64,000 nucleotides of DNA from Owenia fusiformis. Lineage: Eukaryota; Annelida; Polychaeta; Sabellida; Oweniidae. The number at the start of each line of letters is the position of its first letter. Position 1 is the first letter of the stretch. The stretch spans positions 6,203,730-6,267,729 of the forward strand of contig CAIIXF020000007.1 in assembly GCA_903813345.2 (NCBI GenBank), given 5' to 3'. The notes under the pieces are model-generated. The model was not told the DNA's origin and searched no databases. It saw only the letters and a list, made by a program, of their open reading frames with translations. Position numbers and translations under genes: made by a program. Shown here in pieces: positions 11,091-22,410 of this stretch.

Positions 11091-14000
11091 TTTGAAATTA
11101 ATTTCTTCTAATAGAAGATCTTGAAATATTGATTCTTGCCATCAAGTACAAATGCGCATGAATCTTCGGAAATTTATTGTGTTTTAAAATAATCAATAAT
11201 TATGCATTAAAGAGCAAGCAAGATACAGCTGTTGCCCTACCTGGGTCAATGTAAATACTCGATTCATTTTCTTCTCAATATGAAATGGTACAATTACCTC
11301 AATAAGTTAACCGACTGGAAATTTTCAATCTATACCATAATAGCTTTTGAGTGAATCTTGACTTTATTTAATTATCATATTTCGAAATTTCATTACAAAT
11401 GTGACTTTTTAAATCGCCAGACATGAACAGGCTTTAAAGTTCCCATGTAAAGTTTGAAAGATTGTTTTTATTATTCATTTACTATTTGTCATGACTTTAG
11501 AAGTTATTTTAGTGATTTTGGGAAAAAATTAAAAGTTGTCAGCTTTTCATTTCTCAAATATTCAAATTTTCCCTCTATTTTTAGTTTTAAATAAATTCAC
11601 GATTTTTTGAACAAAAAACAATCAAAAAAAGATTCACATATCACAATTCAATAACATTGGGTAAGACTACAATCTAAGCCAAAATGGTTTAAACTTTAAA
11701 TGAGGGCTTATATAACGGATCTAAAAAGGGCTTTCGGTTGCAAAAATTAATGGTGTGTACAGTAATTCCTAAATATCTAAGCAAACAGTCTAAATGGAAA
11801 GGACAAAATACTGTGAAGAAACCTTGCAAGAAAAGCAAACTAAATGTAAACCAGTCATAAGAAAAATAGACCCAAATATATCCAAATACTATCGTCTAAC
11901 GTGAAAACAAATATTTTAATTCCATCATCCCTCCTGAAATTGATGTTGGAATTCCCTGTAATCTAGTTATTGGTCCATGTGACTTTCAAAAATATATATT
12001 TTACTTACACGTACTTTCCACTTACCGTTGGACACAGAGTGAAAATGACGCCAGCGTTGGGATACGGTCCAGTATCCAGACGCCCCATATTTCCATCCAG
12101 AGTATGACTATTAGTTTACACCAAAAGGTGCTAATCTTTGCATTTTGCTAGAAATATCTTATTTGAATATCAGAAAATGATACTGTGATCATCACCATTT
12201 ATAATTCTAGGATAAAAACAAGCATCTGTAAATATAAAAAATCAATTTCAAGCATGCACAGTGTTTTCATGAACTAGTAAAAATTCAATATGGCAGACGA
12301 AAGTCGAAAAAACGTTTACTACACCGCACTTCCAGCTGATGAAATTGAGGAGAAAAGAGTAGACAAACAACAAAGCCGACAATAATTTGAAGGAACATCG
12401 ATCGAAAATATCTATGAGGTGAGAAGGTTGATCTGTTTCTCCGGTCAAGCCAAGGAAATGGAGTTGATTATGGGGAAGTTTTATATATTAAGTAATCATG
12501 GAATAAAAACGTTATTCAATGTTTTCTTGTGAAATACAGAAAATATTCTTCCCTTGAAAGTCTTTATTTCACTCTGCTAGCGCAGAATATTATCTATATT
12601 TGACTCAATCATTGAATAACTTATATTATTATATCATTGCTAGAAATCGTGTAATTTAATAACGCAGATGCGAGTAGGTAGTTACCAGTTTTACCACCAG
12701 GTGGCTCGTTCGGGTCAGATAACATGGTGGGTATAGGAGAAAATTCCTTTAACTTAAATTACATCTGTTTTAGTGGTTCAATTTTCATATAACCCTTATG
12801 TATCTAATAGTTATGCAAATTTAAATATGTCCAGTAAAAGAAAATGTTATCTGTCCAATACAAGAAATTATATTTCACTCTTTGTGATTTTGTAACATGG
12901 GGTCTATGGGGAATCAACCCGAACAAGAATGAAGTCACATTTTCAAAAAAAAAAATACCATAGCGTATTTACAGCTCCTTCAATCTTTGGATAATAAAAG
13001 ACGTATTGCCCGCCCGCGAATTCAGACAATTTTATTTTTATTTTGTTATTTTCAGACCAAACATTCAGAGGTATGATGTATGTGTATGTGTAATGTATAC
13101 TTTGGCCAAATGGAGAAAATTTAGAAAAGTTAGAAAGTTAGAATGTGACTTTTTCATTAAATTACGTCATAAATTACAATTTGCTATTATACAGCGTATA
13201 CATTTTCCTCTAAACCTAAGATATCATTTTCTAAATGTTATCTTCATATTCTTCAGACAATTTTACGCCTCAAATAGCTTTTTATTCCATAATTTAATTT
13301 TTGAGAATTCAAGGAAAAAGAAACATAAAAAAATTGAAAAAATAAAAAAATTTGGAAAAAAACAAAAATTTTGAAAAAATGTAAAATTTTTGAAAAAATG
13401 AAGTTTTTAAATAAATGAAAATCTTTGAAAACTTATAATTTTTTTTTTCGAAAATTGGAAAAAATGGAAAATCACATTTATTTGAAAAAAATGAAAAATT
13501 GGAAAAACTGATTTTTTGAAAAATGAACTTTTTTCCAGGGACAATATGATTTTTCGAGTATATATGATTTTAAGAGGGATAATATGATTTTATTTCCCAG
13601 GAAAAACAGTAGTATTATGGAATAAATATTGCTATGAATATCTATAGTGTTCTGGATACAAGCTCTTCGATAGGCAAAAGTAAGAGTAACAAAACAAAAA
13701 AGGTTTGTTGTTTGCGATGTAATATGATGACTAACTTTATTATGAATTCGAATATGATTGTATCCGGGGTATATTCGTCAACACCACCCCTGGTAATACG
13801 AGTAATGTGTGACGTCATAACGGCGGGCAGAAGTAATGGCGGACCATTAAATTATTAAATGAACATTCGAAAAATGTTAGTGAGATTTCATGTTCGAACT
13901 AATATAAGCCTCAGAGCAGGTATAATATAGACGAATACACCCCTTATGGTTAAGCACAAATACTTTCGAACCCCTCACTCCATTCGGTCGTTCGGGCTAT

Positions 14001-14774
14001 ATTAAACGTTTGTGCCTAGCCCTATGGTATGTATTCGTCCAGAAATGTCCAGAAAAGTGATTCTGTATACTAAAGTGAAGCTATCTTAATCAAATACTTT
14101 TCCAGAGGAAAGGTAATAACAACTGTATAACACTTTTAAGTTTGAACCGTACAAGAATATAAGCTTATTAATAAGTGGTTTAAAAAATGAGGGGCTCTAA
14201 ACTATATCGTCATAACTGCTTCATTATTCGTTTGTAATAAGTTCCCTTATACGAATATTTATGTAACATAAAATACCCAAGTTACAAATACATTATATGA
14301 TGTATCAAATAGACAAATAAATCCCTAAATCGGGTGCATTTTATGTTTGTACGGACTGGAAATATTTGTAGCTAACAATTTATTATTCGCCAACTACAGC
14401 TTTCAAATAACAAGTTGCCTGTTATTTTATCGCAGAAATGTATTTTTACTAATAATAATCTTGCAAATTACCCATGAATTATTGCAGAAAGCAAAGAAAT
14501 ATTCGTACATTAACGAATAATAAAATTTAAATGAAACTTTACGAATATAAATGTTAGTTTACGAATACAAATGTTAACGAATATAAAATGCAAGTCTCGA
14601 TGCATAGGTCACGTCACACGAGAGTTTTAGATGTGTGAGGGGGAGAGGGTGATGATTTTGACCATGTCTTGACGATGTCTCGTTGAGAATGATCACGTGA
14701 TCTCAATGAACCAATGAAAAACGAAAATATAAGTGCAATTTACGAATACAAATGACAATATTTACGAACAGTAA
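11091..14774. other. AT-rich gene-poor stretch upstream of the P4H-like gene
   Basis: No gene is supported. It holds A-rich low-complexity sequence (about 13,310-13,530, runs of gaaaaaatg-type units). A hairpin-like inverted repeat lies at 13,930-13,960 / 14,009-14,039 (gacgaatac...gcacaaa). Loosely repeated tacgaataNaaatg motifs run at 14,520-14,780. A possible minus-strand exon ends in a good donor at 12,026 (complement ccaacg|gtaagt); together with a short plus-strand frame starting MADESRKNVYY at 12,291, it is too weak to call. Confidence 0.5.
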
Positions 14775-15461
14775 ATGTGCACTTTTACGGAAGCAATTGA
14801 CAATTTGATTCTCTATTGGTCAAGTCTAAATGAAAGAAGAATTTTTCATTTCAAAAAGCAAATGTATAATATATTTAATCAAAATACTCCATCATACATT
14901 AGCGACATATTTCATCCTTTTAAAAAGATAAACAATAGAATGTTGCGAGATACACTGGACTATAGTATACCAATTACAATGCCAAGGAAATCACCTGTTT
15001 ATAATATGATGAATATATGGAATAAAATTCCAAGAGAGCTAAAATCATTACCAAGTATAGCATCATTCAAATACAACTTGAAAAAATTACTCTTCCAAGA
15101 CACAATCTCAACAATGACCTTAAAACTCTCAAGGAAACAAGAAATTATTCTAAATCGTGCCAGATCAGATCTCATTCTCAAATCACAACTCAAGGCCCAC
15201 AACTGGACAACTGTTGACTCTCCAAACTGCGAATGCGGAGCCCCTGAGACTTTCCGCCATTTGTTTTTTAAATGCCCATTGAAAACCGAACAAATTCTTA
15301 AATTTAATAGAGATATTGAACTAATCACTGGAAACCAATCTCAGTTCAGGACCCAGATGGACAAAATAAATCTTTACTTATTTGCTCACCCTTCACTTAC
15401 TCAGGAACAAATTGACAATCTTTTATCAGTTGTGAGCCTATATCTTATTGAGCACGCATAG
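14775..15461 (+). pseudogene. 5'-truncated non-LTR retrotransposon, C-terminal part of ORF2
   Basis: A 228-codon open frame carries the thumb/C-terminal signature of LINE reverse transcriptase proteins. SPVYNMMNIWNKIP is followed by the typical spacing PSIASFKYNLKKLLF. Near residue 150 is a Cys-rich knuckle, SPNCECGAPETFRHLFFKC (C-x-C-x7-H-x4-C). The polymerase and endonuclease domains are absent, so this is a 5'-truncated insertion. Its family differs from the full-length LINE at 16.5-22.4 kb, whose knuckle is CxxC-type. There is no frameshift in what remains. The 3' untranslated part probably runs to about 15,610, next to an inverted-repeat arm. Confidence 0.75.
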
Positions 15462-15615
15462 TTACATGTAGTTGGAAGCTGGTCTACTTTTGTCCTCAGC
15501 CCTACCACTCCTTATCTCTACTGCTTTTCTCCCCTTGTTTCATTCTCTTACATTATACTGTAGCACCATGAAGTCTTCTTTGTGCCACATAGAAAGTACA
15601 GATCAGCCATTTAGC

Positions 15616-15684
15616 CATGGCACGGGTAACTAGAGTATCCGCGTATATTGAGTATGACCGGTTCTAAGCTTACGAGTGTGACCG
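15616..15684 (+). repeat. Left arm of a ~70-bp inverted repeat pair
   Basis: The core ctagagtatccgcgtatatt and the following gagtatgaccggttct are repeated as the reverse complement at 23,497-23,565, about 90% alike over roughly 70 bp. The two arms enclose the LINE and a broken zinc-finger exon. They look like terminal inverted repeats of an older DNA element. Confidence 0.75.
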
Positions 15685-16479
15685 TATTTCTGTTCCTATA
15701 AACAGACGAGGTGAGTACTTGCTTTTTATGAACACTTTCGAACGTTTTCTTTTTATCCTACTTGGTCAATGAATGATACTTGGTATACTTATAATGCCAG
15801 GCATATCACAAGGGGCCTTAATCAAGAGAAAACGTATTAATATTAGATTGAAGCCGTAAAATCCTAGTTTCCAGCATCTTTGATCAGTTTTTGTGTAACA
15901 CAACGCAACTCCGAAGAGGATGACACATCTTATGTATAATATATAGCTAGATCTACGAATTAGTCATGAATATTTTAAATAATTTAGCCTGCTCTGTCCA
16001 AATATGATACATCTTTGAATTTTTGAGAATACGAATGTCACTGGTGCCCCATTATTGGAGAATACGGTTGTGAAATGTCTTGGATCGGCATTTAACCGGT
16101 GTTTGGATACGACTTTTAGCGGTGACAGATGCAAAAGGTAATTCGAAATACCAGAATGTTGAGACTCTTCAGACGCTTGCAGTAGGTCTCCAATATAAAG
16201 TGGGAAGAACTAAATAAGAGTAGATGACTTATAGTGTCAAGAGCCTATTTTTCCAAAAGAATTCAGTTAAACGTAGACCGAAAACAATAGCCTTGTTTGA
16301 TTATAATTATGTTGTCCCATTTCAGACCTTTTGTAGATTTGTGGTTAAATCAGTTGACCCGATTTCAGAATGTTGGCGAAAGTAATGGCAAAATATGCTT
16401 TTAGAACATTTTTATCGAATTTCAGTAATATATTTAGACAGGTTTTATACCAATACATTACAATGTATGGAAAGAAAAG

Positions 16480-16511
<32 letters not shown>

Positions 16512-16684
16512 TTTATTTCAAAGAATAAGCATGTTAAAGCAATTGCAAAAAACAATTACAGTACAGTTACATGGTAAACCTACATTTCACAATTTTACAA
16601 TACAGTACAGTGATTAAATATATTTCGTCTTAAGAGACGTTATACCATTGGCATTTTTTTATTTAAAGGAAAAAATCATCAGTT

Positions 16685-19600
16685 TCATTTGTTTAATTTT
16701 GTTTCCATGATTTTCCACTTATCGCCTCTGCCAACCCGTTTGTCCATAATAAAATATTCCTTCACATTACTTATAAAACCTTTAAGTGTTGGTTTTAGCA
16801 TAGAATATTTGCACAAATAAACATACCTTTTAAAAATACATAGCATATTATTTAAGATGATTGTCTTCTCATTTATACTCTCAGGTCCTATCAATACATT
16901 TTGTTTAGTGCATAGCAATGTGAGCTCTAAAGGAAGCCATTGTTTAATGTCATTTAATACGGCACTTACAATAGTACATTCATACAGAAGATGGCAAATC
17001 GTTTCAGGATTTGCTTTACAAAAAGTGCAAATGTTTGACTCTACGAGTCCACACATTTTTAGGTATGTATTAGTTGCTAAAAATCTGTGAAGGACTTTAT
17101 AAGTGAAGGATGATAATTTAGGTTCATAGTTACTCAGTTTGTTAAGTTTATTTATCTTCTTCCAATCATTTTGATTGAGTGACAAATTCAGATCTTTATT
17201 CCATCCTTCTATATATTTTGAATTCTTTTCTAAATTCTGAACAAATTCCCAGTATATTATTTTACTAATCTTTGACTGAGTAAGGAACTTTTGTACGTGT
17301 GCTTTATTTCTTTCATAATCAGTGATATTCTGATTATTCTCCATAACGTCTCTTAGCCAAGATTTTGGAATAGTGTTTTTTAGACTCAAATAGTCTAAAA
17401 AATTAATATTACTGTGGAATTTGTCATTGAATTCTAAAAGCGTTAGAAGTCTTTTTGAATTATGAAATACATCTTGTAGTACAATTACTTCATTGTTAAC
17501 CTTTGTATTTTGCAGTATATATTGAACATTTTGATTTTTGGTATGTTTCCCCCATGTATTACACATAGCTTGTTCAGCTCTCAGTTTAGTATTATGTTCA
17601 GCTTCTTTTTCTTTCTGTTGTGTGTAAATTCTCAGAACATGAACAAAATCTCTCCAGAAATTATTCGAAATTTTTTCCTCAATTTTTTGAATTGATTTTG
17701 AATCATACATAAAAAGCTCGTTTCTTGATCTTACATTGATGATTTTTAAAGCAGTTTCTTGCCAAGAGCCATCTCTAAGAAGTTTTTGCATCCATGTAAG
17801 TTTGAGGGATTGTTCAAAGAGCGTTGGTTCAATCATTCTCAAACCTCCATCTTCAACATTTTGAACTAATTGTGAGAAGCTTACTTTTGCTACTGTGGAA
17901 TTCCATATAAAAGAAGTAAACAGTTGTTTTATTCTTTTATGATTTGCACATGACAATTTGGGTAACACTAGAAATAAATGTACTACTTTAGGCAAAACAA
18001 ATGATTTAAGAACCGTTATTTTTCCTAGTATTGATAAGTTTCTTTTTTTATATCTACTTATTACAGTTTGCATTTCCTGAATTTTATTTTCAAAATTAAT
18101 GGATTCAATATTTTGAAGATCTGATGTTAAATTCAACCCGAGTAACCTAAACTTAGATTCCCATGTGAGTGGAATGTCTTCACACATTTTTTCTGAGTTT
18201 TGTTTACTTCCTAACCATATTGCTGATGTTTTCTCTTTATTAAGTTTTAACCCTGATGTTTCATGAAACTTGTCAAAAATGTACATACAATGTCTCAAGG
18301 AAGACGGAGTTCCATCTAGGAAGATAAACGTATCATCTGCATACATGCCAACCTTTATCTCTTTATCGAATATTTTGACCCCTTTAACTTCTACATCTTT
18401 TTTAATTTTTGAACATAAAGGCTCTAGAGCTAAGATGAATGCGTAGCAAGAGAGCGAATCTCCCTGCCTGCAACCTCTCTTTAATTTGAAAAAACTTGAA
18501 AAGAAACCGTTGTTTATTACGCAACTTTCGCTTCCATTGTATAAAATCTTAAACCATTTCAAGAAGCTTTCTCCAAAATTGAATTTTTTTAGACATTTTT
18601 CCAAGTAGACCCATTCGATACTGTCGAAGGCTTTCTCAAAATCTGCTAAAAGTAAAAGACCCTTTTGCTCGTTTCTATTAAGATAGTCCATAACGTCATA
18701 CACAAGTCTTGTATTTTCAGCCATCTCTCGACCCGTTAAATATGCTTTCTGTTCCACGGAAATTATATGTGGCAAAACTGATTTCATCCTTGTTGCTAAA
18801 GCTGATGAGAGAAGTTTATAGTCCGCATTCAATAAAGATATCGGTCGCCAGTTCTTAAAGTATTTTCTAATTTTGTTTAATTTTGGTAAACAAGTAATAA
18901 CGCCTTGCTTCTGTGTGATTGATAGTTCACCTAAAGTATAAGCCGCGTTTAGAGATTTGAGTAGGTACTTACCAATATCCCTATAGAAGAATTTATAAAA
19001 GTCTACAGAAAAGCCGTCTGATCCAGGGGATTTACCATTTTTTGCATTTTTCAATTCAAAGATTAATTCTTTTTCCGTTAAAATACCCTCACAAGACTGT
19101 TTTTGTTCTTCGTTTAGTGATTTGATATTATTATCATTAAGGAAGAGGTCTATATTTTCATCAGCACAATTTACTTTGCTGCTGTAAAGGAGTTCATAAA
19201 AAATTTTCTGTTCCAGAAGTATTTTTTTTGGATCAGTAATAAGTTCTCCATCTACCTCTACTTGGCATATAAGTTTATTTAGAAAATTTCGCTTTTCGAG
19301 ACTACTAAAATATTTCGTAGCTCTTTCTCCTGATTCGTACCACTCGACTCGGGCCCTTGTCATAAGACCTTTTACATAAATATCTCTATATTCTTTAATT
19401 TCTTGTTTGACGCTATCCAAATTTTCATATGTTTTTTCTAAAATGATTCTCTGATCGTCATCCTGAGCATCACCTGAATTAATAATATTTTCTATTTCCC
19501 TTTCTATAACCAAGACCTTATATTCAAGATCACGTTGAACCTTTTCTCTTAATTTTTTCTTTTCTGATGAATATTTAATAGTTTGACTTCTTATCTCTAG

Positions 19601-20503
19601 TTTAAGCATCTCAAAAAACAGTTGATCATTTATTGAGAGGTCAAAATCTATTTGGTCATTCTCAGGGATTCTTATTTCGTATTGATTTTTAATGTTCTCA
19701 ATGGAATTTTTTACAATGGTAACATACACCGGATCCCTAAGTAAAGACACATTGAATTTCCAAAACCCATTCCCTCTTTCTGGCAAATCATTATTTATAG
19801 TCAAAAGAATCGGACTATGATCCGACCGATAACTAGATGATATATCACATTTATGTGTTAAATTAATGAAATCTTCTGTTCCAAGTATAAAGTCAAGTCT
19901 TGCCATTTGTCGCGGTTTCCTTCTCAGCCAAGTGAATTTTTTCACTTCCGGATTCAATTCTCTCCAAATGTCAAATAATTCTAATTGTTCACAGAGCTCT
20001 AGAACCTTTTTTCTTGAATTCGGATTATTAATGTGCTTATAATTGAAAGTATCTAGGTCAGTGTCTAGGACTAGATTCCAATCTCCCATAACTAATATAG
20101 AAGCATTCTCAATAATTTCGAGTCTTGCCTTGAGATCAGTATAAAAGACAGGTGAGTCAGTATTTGGTCCATAAAGTGAGACCAATGAGAATCTCCTATC
20201 TTCTATCTGAATATCTAGAATTACAAAATTACCATTTGCATCAATATCACTATTGTACACTTTATATGTGAGATTTTCCCTAATAAAAATGCCTACCCCT
20301 CTGCTGTTACTTTTGTATGAACTGATAAAGGCCTTGCTTCCCCAATCTTGTTCAAATTTCATTTCAGATTGTTTTGAAGAATGTATATCCTGTAAACATA
20401 ATATATCTATGCGTTTTTGCTTCAAGTAATTAAAGACATCTGCTCGTTTTACAGGATCGCAAAGCCCTTGACAGTTTACACTACAGAATTTTATCTTACC
20501 CAT
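16685..20503 (-). CDS. LINE ORF2: APE-type endonuclease and reverse transcriptase
   Basis: 1272 codons. Residues 1 to about 236 form an exonuclease-endonuclease-phosphatase fold: CSVNCQGL at the start, GDWNLVLD near 140, and the closing SDHSPILL. The reverse transcriptase spans about 490-760, with GKSPGSDGF, WRPISLLN, the first catalytic Asp in LLLADFEKAFDS (about 620), GCRQGDSLS, and YADD at about 721-724. A C-terminal CCHC knuckle, CTFCKANPETICHLLYEC, lies near 1158-1175. No RNase H domain is seen. The protein nicks target DNA and primes reverse transcription of the element RNA. All catalytic residues I can check are present. The start ATG is the first in frame after a stop. The length is typical of L1/Tx1 ORF2. 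Confidence 0.95.
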   Translation of the reverse strand: MGKIKFCSVNCQGLCDPVKRADVFNYLKQKRIDILCLQDIHSSKQSEMKFEQDWGSKAFISSYKSNSRGVGIFIRENLTYKVYNSDIDANGNFVILDIQIEDRRFSLVSLYGPNTDSPVFYTDLKARLEIIENASILVMGDWNLVLDTDLDTFNYKHINNPNSRKKVLELCEQLELFDIWRELNPEVKKFTWLRRKPRQMARLDFILGTEDFINLTHKCDISSSYRSDHSPILLTINNDLPERGNGFWKFNVSLLRDPVYVTIVKNSIENIKNQYEIRIPENDQIDFDLSINDQLFFEMLKLEIRSQTIKYSSEKKKLREKVQRDLEYKVLVIEREIENIINSGDAQDDDQRIILEKTYENLDSVKQEIKEYRDIYVKGLMTRARVEWYESGERATKYFSSLEKRNFLNKLICQVEVDGELITDPKKILLEQKIFYELLYSSKVNCADENIDLFLNDNNIKSLNEEQKQSCEGILTEKELIFELKNAKNGKSPGSDGFSVDFYKFFYRDIGKYLLKSLNAAYTLGELSITQKQGVITCLPKLNKIRKYFKNWRPISLLNADYKLLSSALATRMKSVLPHIISVEQKAYLTGREMAENTRLVYDVMDYLNRNEQKGLLLLADFEKAFDSIEWVYLEKCLKKFNFGESFLKWFKILYNGSESCVINNGFFSSFFKLKRGCRQGDSLSCYAFILALEPLCSKIKKDVEVKGVKIFDKEIKVGMYADDTFIFLDGTPSSLRHCMYIFDKFHETSGLKLNKEKTSAIWLGSKQNSEKMCEDIPLTWESKFRLLGLNLTSDLQNIESINFENKIQEMQTVISRYKKRNLSILGKITVLKSFVLPKVVHLFLVLPKLSCANHKRIKQLFTSFIWNSTVAKVSFSQLVQNVEDGGLRMIEPTLFEQSLKLTWMQKLLRDGSWQETALKIINVRSRNELFMYDSKSIQKIEEKISNNFWRDFVHVLRIYTQQKEKEAEHNTKLRAEQAMCNTWGKHTKNQNVQYILQNTKVNNEVIVLQDVFHNSKRLLTLLEFNDKFHSNINFLDYLSLKNTIPKSWLRDVMENNQNITDYERNKAHVQKFLTQSKISKIIYWEFVQNLEKNSKYIEGWNKDLNLSLNQNDWKKINKLNKLSNYEPKLSSFTYKVLHRFLATNTYLKMCGLVESNICTFCKANPETICHLLYECTIVSAVLNDIKQWLPLELTLLCTKQNVLIGPESINEKTIILNNMLCIFKRYVYLCKYSMLKPTLKGFISNVKEYFIMDKRVGRGDKWKIMETKLNK

Positions 20504-21141
20504 AATCTATGTAGTAGAAACATTGTAACTGCAACTGCTTTACTATGCTTCTTCTCATCCTTTTAATAATCGAAAAAAGTTTCATCCCTCCCCTTTCCCT
20601 GTTTGTCACTGTCACAAGAAAGAAAAGGCCCTTTTATGTTGCAGTAACCAGTGAAAAACAAAACTGCTTTAACTGTATTTACAGGTCACAAAGGGTTGCA
20701 CTATAAATGTACACTTAAAAAAAGGAAGTATTCCTTTACATTGGATATGCAATTTCTGTACACATACAGTACGCTTATGTTTGCACACACCTGTGTGTAA
20801 GCTATTTACAATATACACACATAATAAACAAAATATCTTAGAATAATTACGATACTTATACAATCAAAGTACACTTTGTGTGTTTTAAAGAAAAATAAAG
20901 ACCGCAAACAAGTAAAACACTCCTTTATAACAATTATCTTTGCTAGGACTGCAGATAAAGAATGAATTTTTGTAAATTTGTTTCAACTAAATTAATTCTT
21001 GCAGCCATGTAAGATAACACGATGTATAGGGTCCCAGGACACATATCTGTGGCTACAGATTTTCCTTGAGAGTGGTTTGCTAGAGATTGTGGTTATCATG
21101 TTATTTTATGATAATATGAGACAGTTGTTGGACTGCTCAGT
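20504..21141 (-). other. Inter-ORF and linker region of the LINE
   Basis: Minus-strand sequence between the ORF1 stop and the ORF2 start. No further domain or open frame of note; a plus-strand frame across 20,999-21,829 is antisense to ORF1. How ORF2 is translated across a 638-bp gap is not evident from the sequence. Confidence 0.6.
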
Positions 21142-22410
21142 TTATGTGTCTCCTAGGATCTTCCTGACTTTTGTCAGAACTTTCCCTCCTATATTCTTTC
21201 CTGTCCACTGGTCGGCCTTGCCAGCGTTTATGTCACTGATTTTGAATCCATTACCATATACCGTATCGTATGGGTTGCATTCCACTAAAGCTGAAATTCC
21301 TTGCATGGTTAGAAGCGCATTCTTGAGATGTATATTCTGCTGGAACTTGAGGAGGTTTCCTTTCTCCATAATGGCTTCATCCTTCATATTCCAAAGGGCT
21401 TCTGAAAAGCCATTGGTTTTGATTCCCATTTTTTCACAGGCTATAGGGTTTGTACTCATCATTATTTTATTCGCATTATTTTCGTCTTGGAATTCCATAG
21501 CTTGGGAATATGCTATGTATTGCGAAACAGACTTGAACTCTTTTCCCTTTTCTGTGAAAGAGCATGGATATGTTCGCCCAAGTGGTGATGTTGTACTATT
21601 ATACAGTAACATATCGTCTACCTTACGAATTGACGTTTGGCTCGGATTTATTCTTTGTGGCAGCCTGTGTAGATCTTTAATTTTGTATTTTGTCCCATTG
21701 ATAATCAAGGCATCTGCAATCAATGTTGCTTTCATATTTTCTTCTTTGGCAGCCTTTAGTATGGGCAATAGTACTTTACGATCACGCTCAACATTGGCTG
21801 GGAAACTTTCCTCCAGGAAGTATCCTTGAAAGTCCTTTAGTTTAGATCTATTCCTCCAGACTCTATCCTTGTCTTTAAACCATAGGAACTTAGCAGTGAT
21901 AGTTCTGTTGAACCTGAAATTCTTTTTCGGCCCTAATGGGATCCTATGCACTCTTTCGAATTTCATGTCATCAGGGTTTAATCCCAGCTTATTTCTGATA
22001 AAATCTCTCACTAATTCCTCACAATTTTCTTGCTCTTCTACTTCCTGGATACCTTTGAAATGTAGGCTGCTTCTGCGAGAATATACGTCCATGTCGTTTT
22101 GCTTTTCTTCTAGTCTTGCTATTGTAGTTTTTAACTGTATCACAGACACATTGAGTTGCTCATTTGTTCTCTGTAATCCATCATTCAGCTTGGATACCTT
22201 ATCGTTTAGACTTTGTATATCAGTTCTGTGCTCATCCAGCACATCACCTACATGTGATAGGCCTCGCTTTAGCTCAGATAATTCTTCTTTTACTACATCT
22301 CTAACTACTGATGTAAGGTCACTCATTATTTTGTCTTTTTGCTTCTCTAAATAAGCATCCAGAATCTCGTTAATATCATCCTTACAAATTGTGCTTTTCT
22401 TTGGTGGCAT
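21142..22410 (-). CDS. LINE ORF1: coiled-coil/RRM-type RNA-binding protein with C-terminal NADAR domain
   Basis: 422 codons. Residues about 30-110 form a heptad-rich coiled coil (VVRDVVKEELSELKRGL onward). About 115-250 follows the L1 ORF1p/transposase_22 pattern: RRSSLHFKGI, then NRTITAKFLWFKDKDRVWRN and YFLEESFPANVERDRK. From about 264 to the end is a NADAR/DUF1768 (YbiA-like) domain: a start like SPLGRTYPCSF, KEFKSVSQYIAYSQAMEF, ANKIMMS, KMGIKTNGF, LLKFQQNIHLKNALL, LVECNPYDTVYGNGF and a final WTGKNIGGKVLTKVRKIL. NADAR proteins cleave N-glycosidic bonds of riboflavin-pathway intermediates or ADP-ribosylated guanine. Usual Glu (SVEQ), Lys (KA) and Trp (WG.G) positions appear as Ser, Gln and Tyr here, so catalysis is doubtful. 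The ORF overlaps nothing and precedes ORF2 by 638 bp. Confidence 0.85.
   Translation of the reverse strand: MPPKKSTICKDDINEILDAYLEKQKDKIMSDLTSVVRDVVKEELSELKRGLSHVGDVLDEHRTDIQSLNDKVSKLNDGLQRTNEQLNVSVIQLKTTIARLEEKQNDMDVYSRRSSLHFKGIQEVEEQENCEELVRDFIRNKLGLNPDDMKFERVHRIPLGPKKNFRFNRTITAKFLWFKDKDRVWRNRSKLKDFQGYFLEESFPANVERDRKVLLPILKAAKEENMKATLIADALIINGTKYKIKDLHRLPQRINPSQTSIRKVDDMLLYNSTTSPLGRTYPCSFTEKGKEFKSVSQYIAYSQAMEFQDENNANKIMMSTNPIACEKMGIKTNGFSEALWNMKDEAIMEKGNLLKFQQNIHLKNALLTMQGISALVECNPYDTVYGNGFKISDINAGKADQWTGKNIGGKVLTKVRKILGDT

Noticed and set aside
13006-13374. 122-codon frame
   Set aside because: Phe/Lys-rich product of AT-rich low-complexity DNA.
16395-16577. Frame with a run of Phe
   Set aside because: Caused by the T tract of the LINE tail.
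20999-22354. Long plus-strand frames at 20,999-21,829 and 21,869-22,354
   Set aside because: Antisense to LINE ORF1, which has clear domains.
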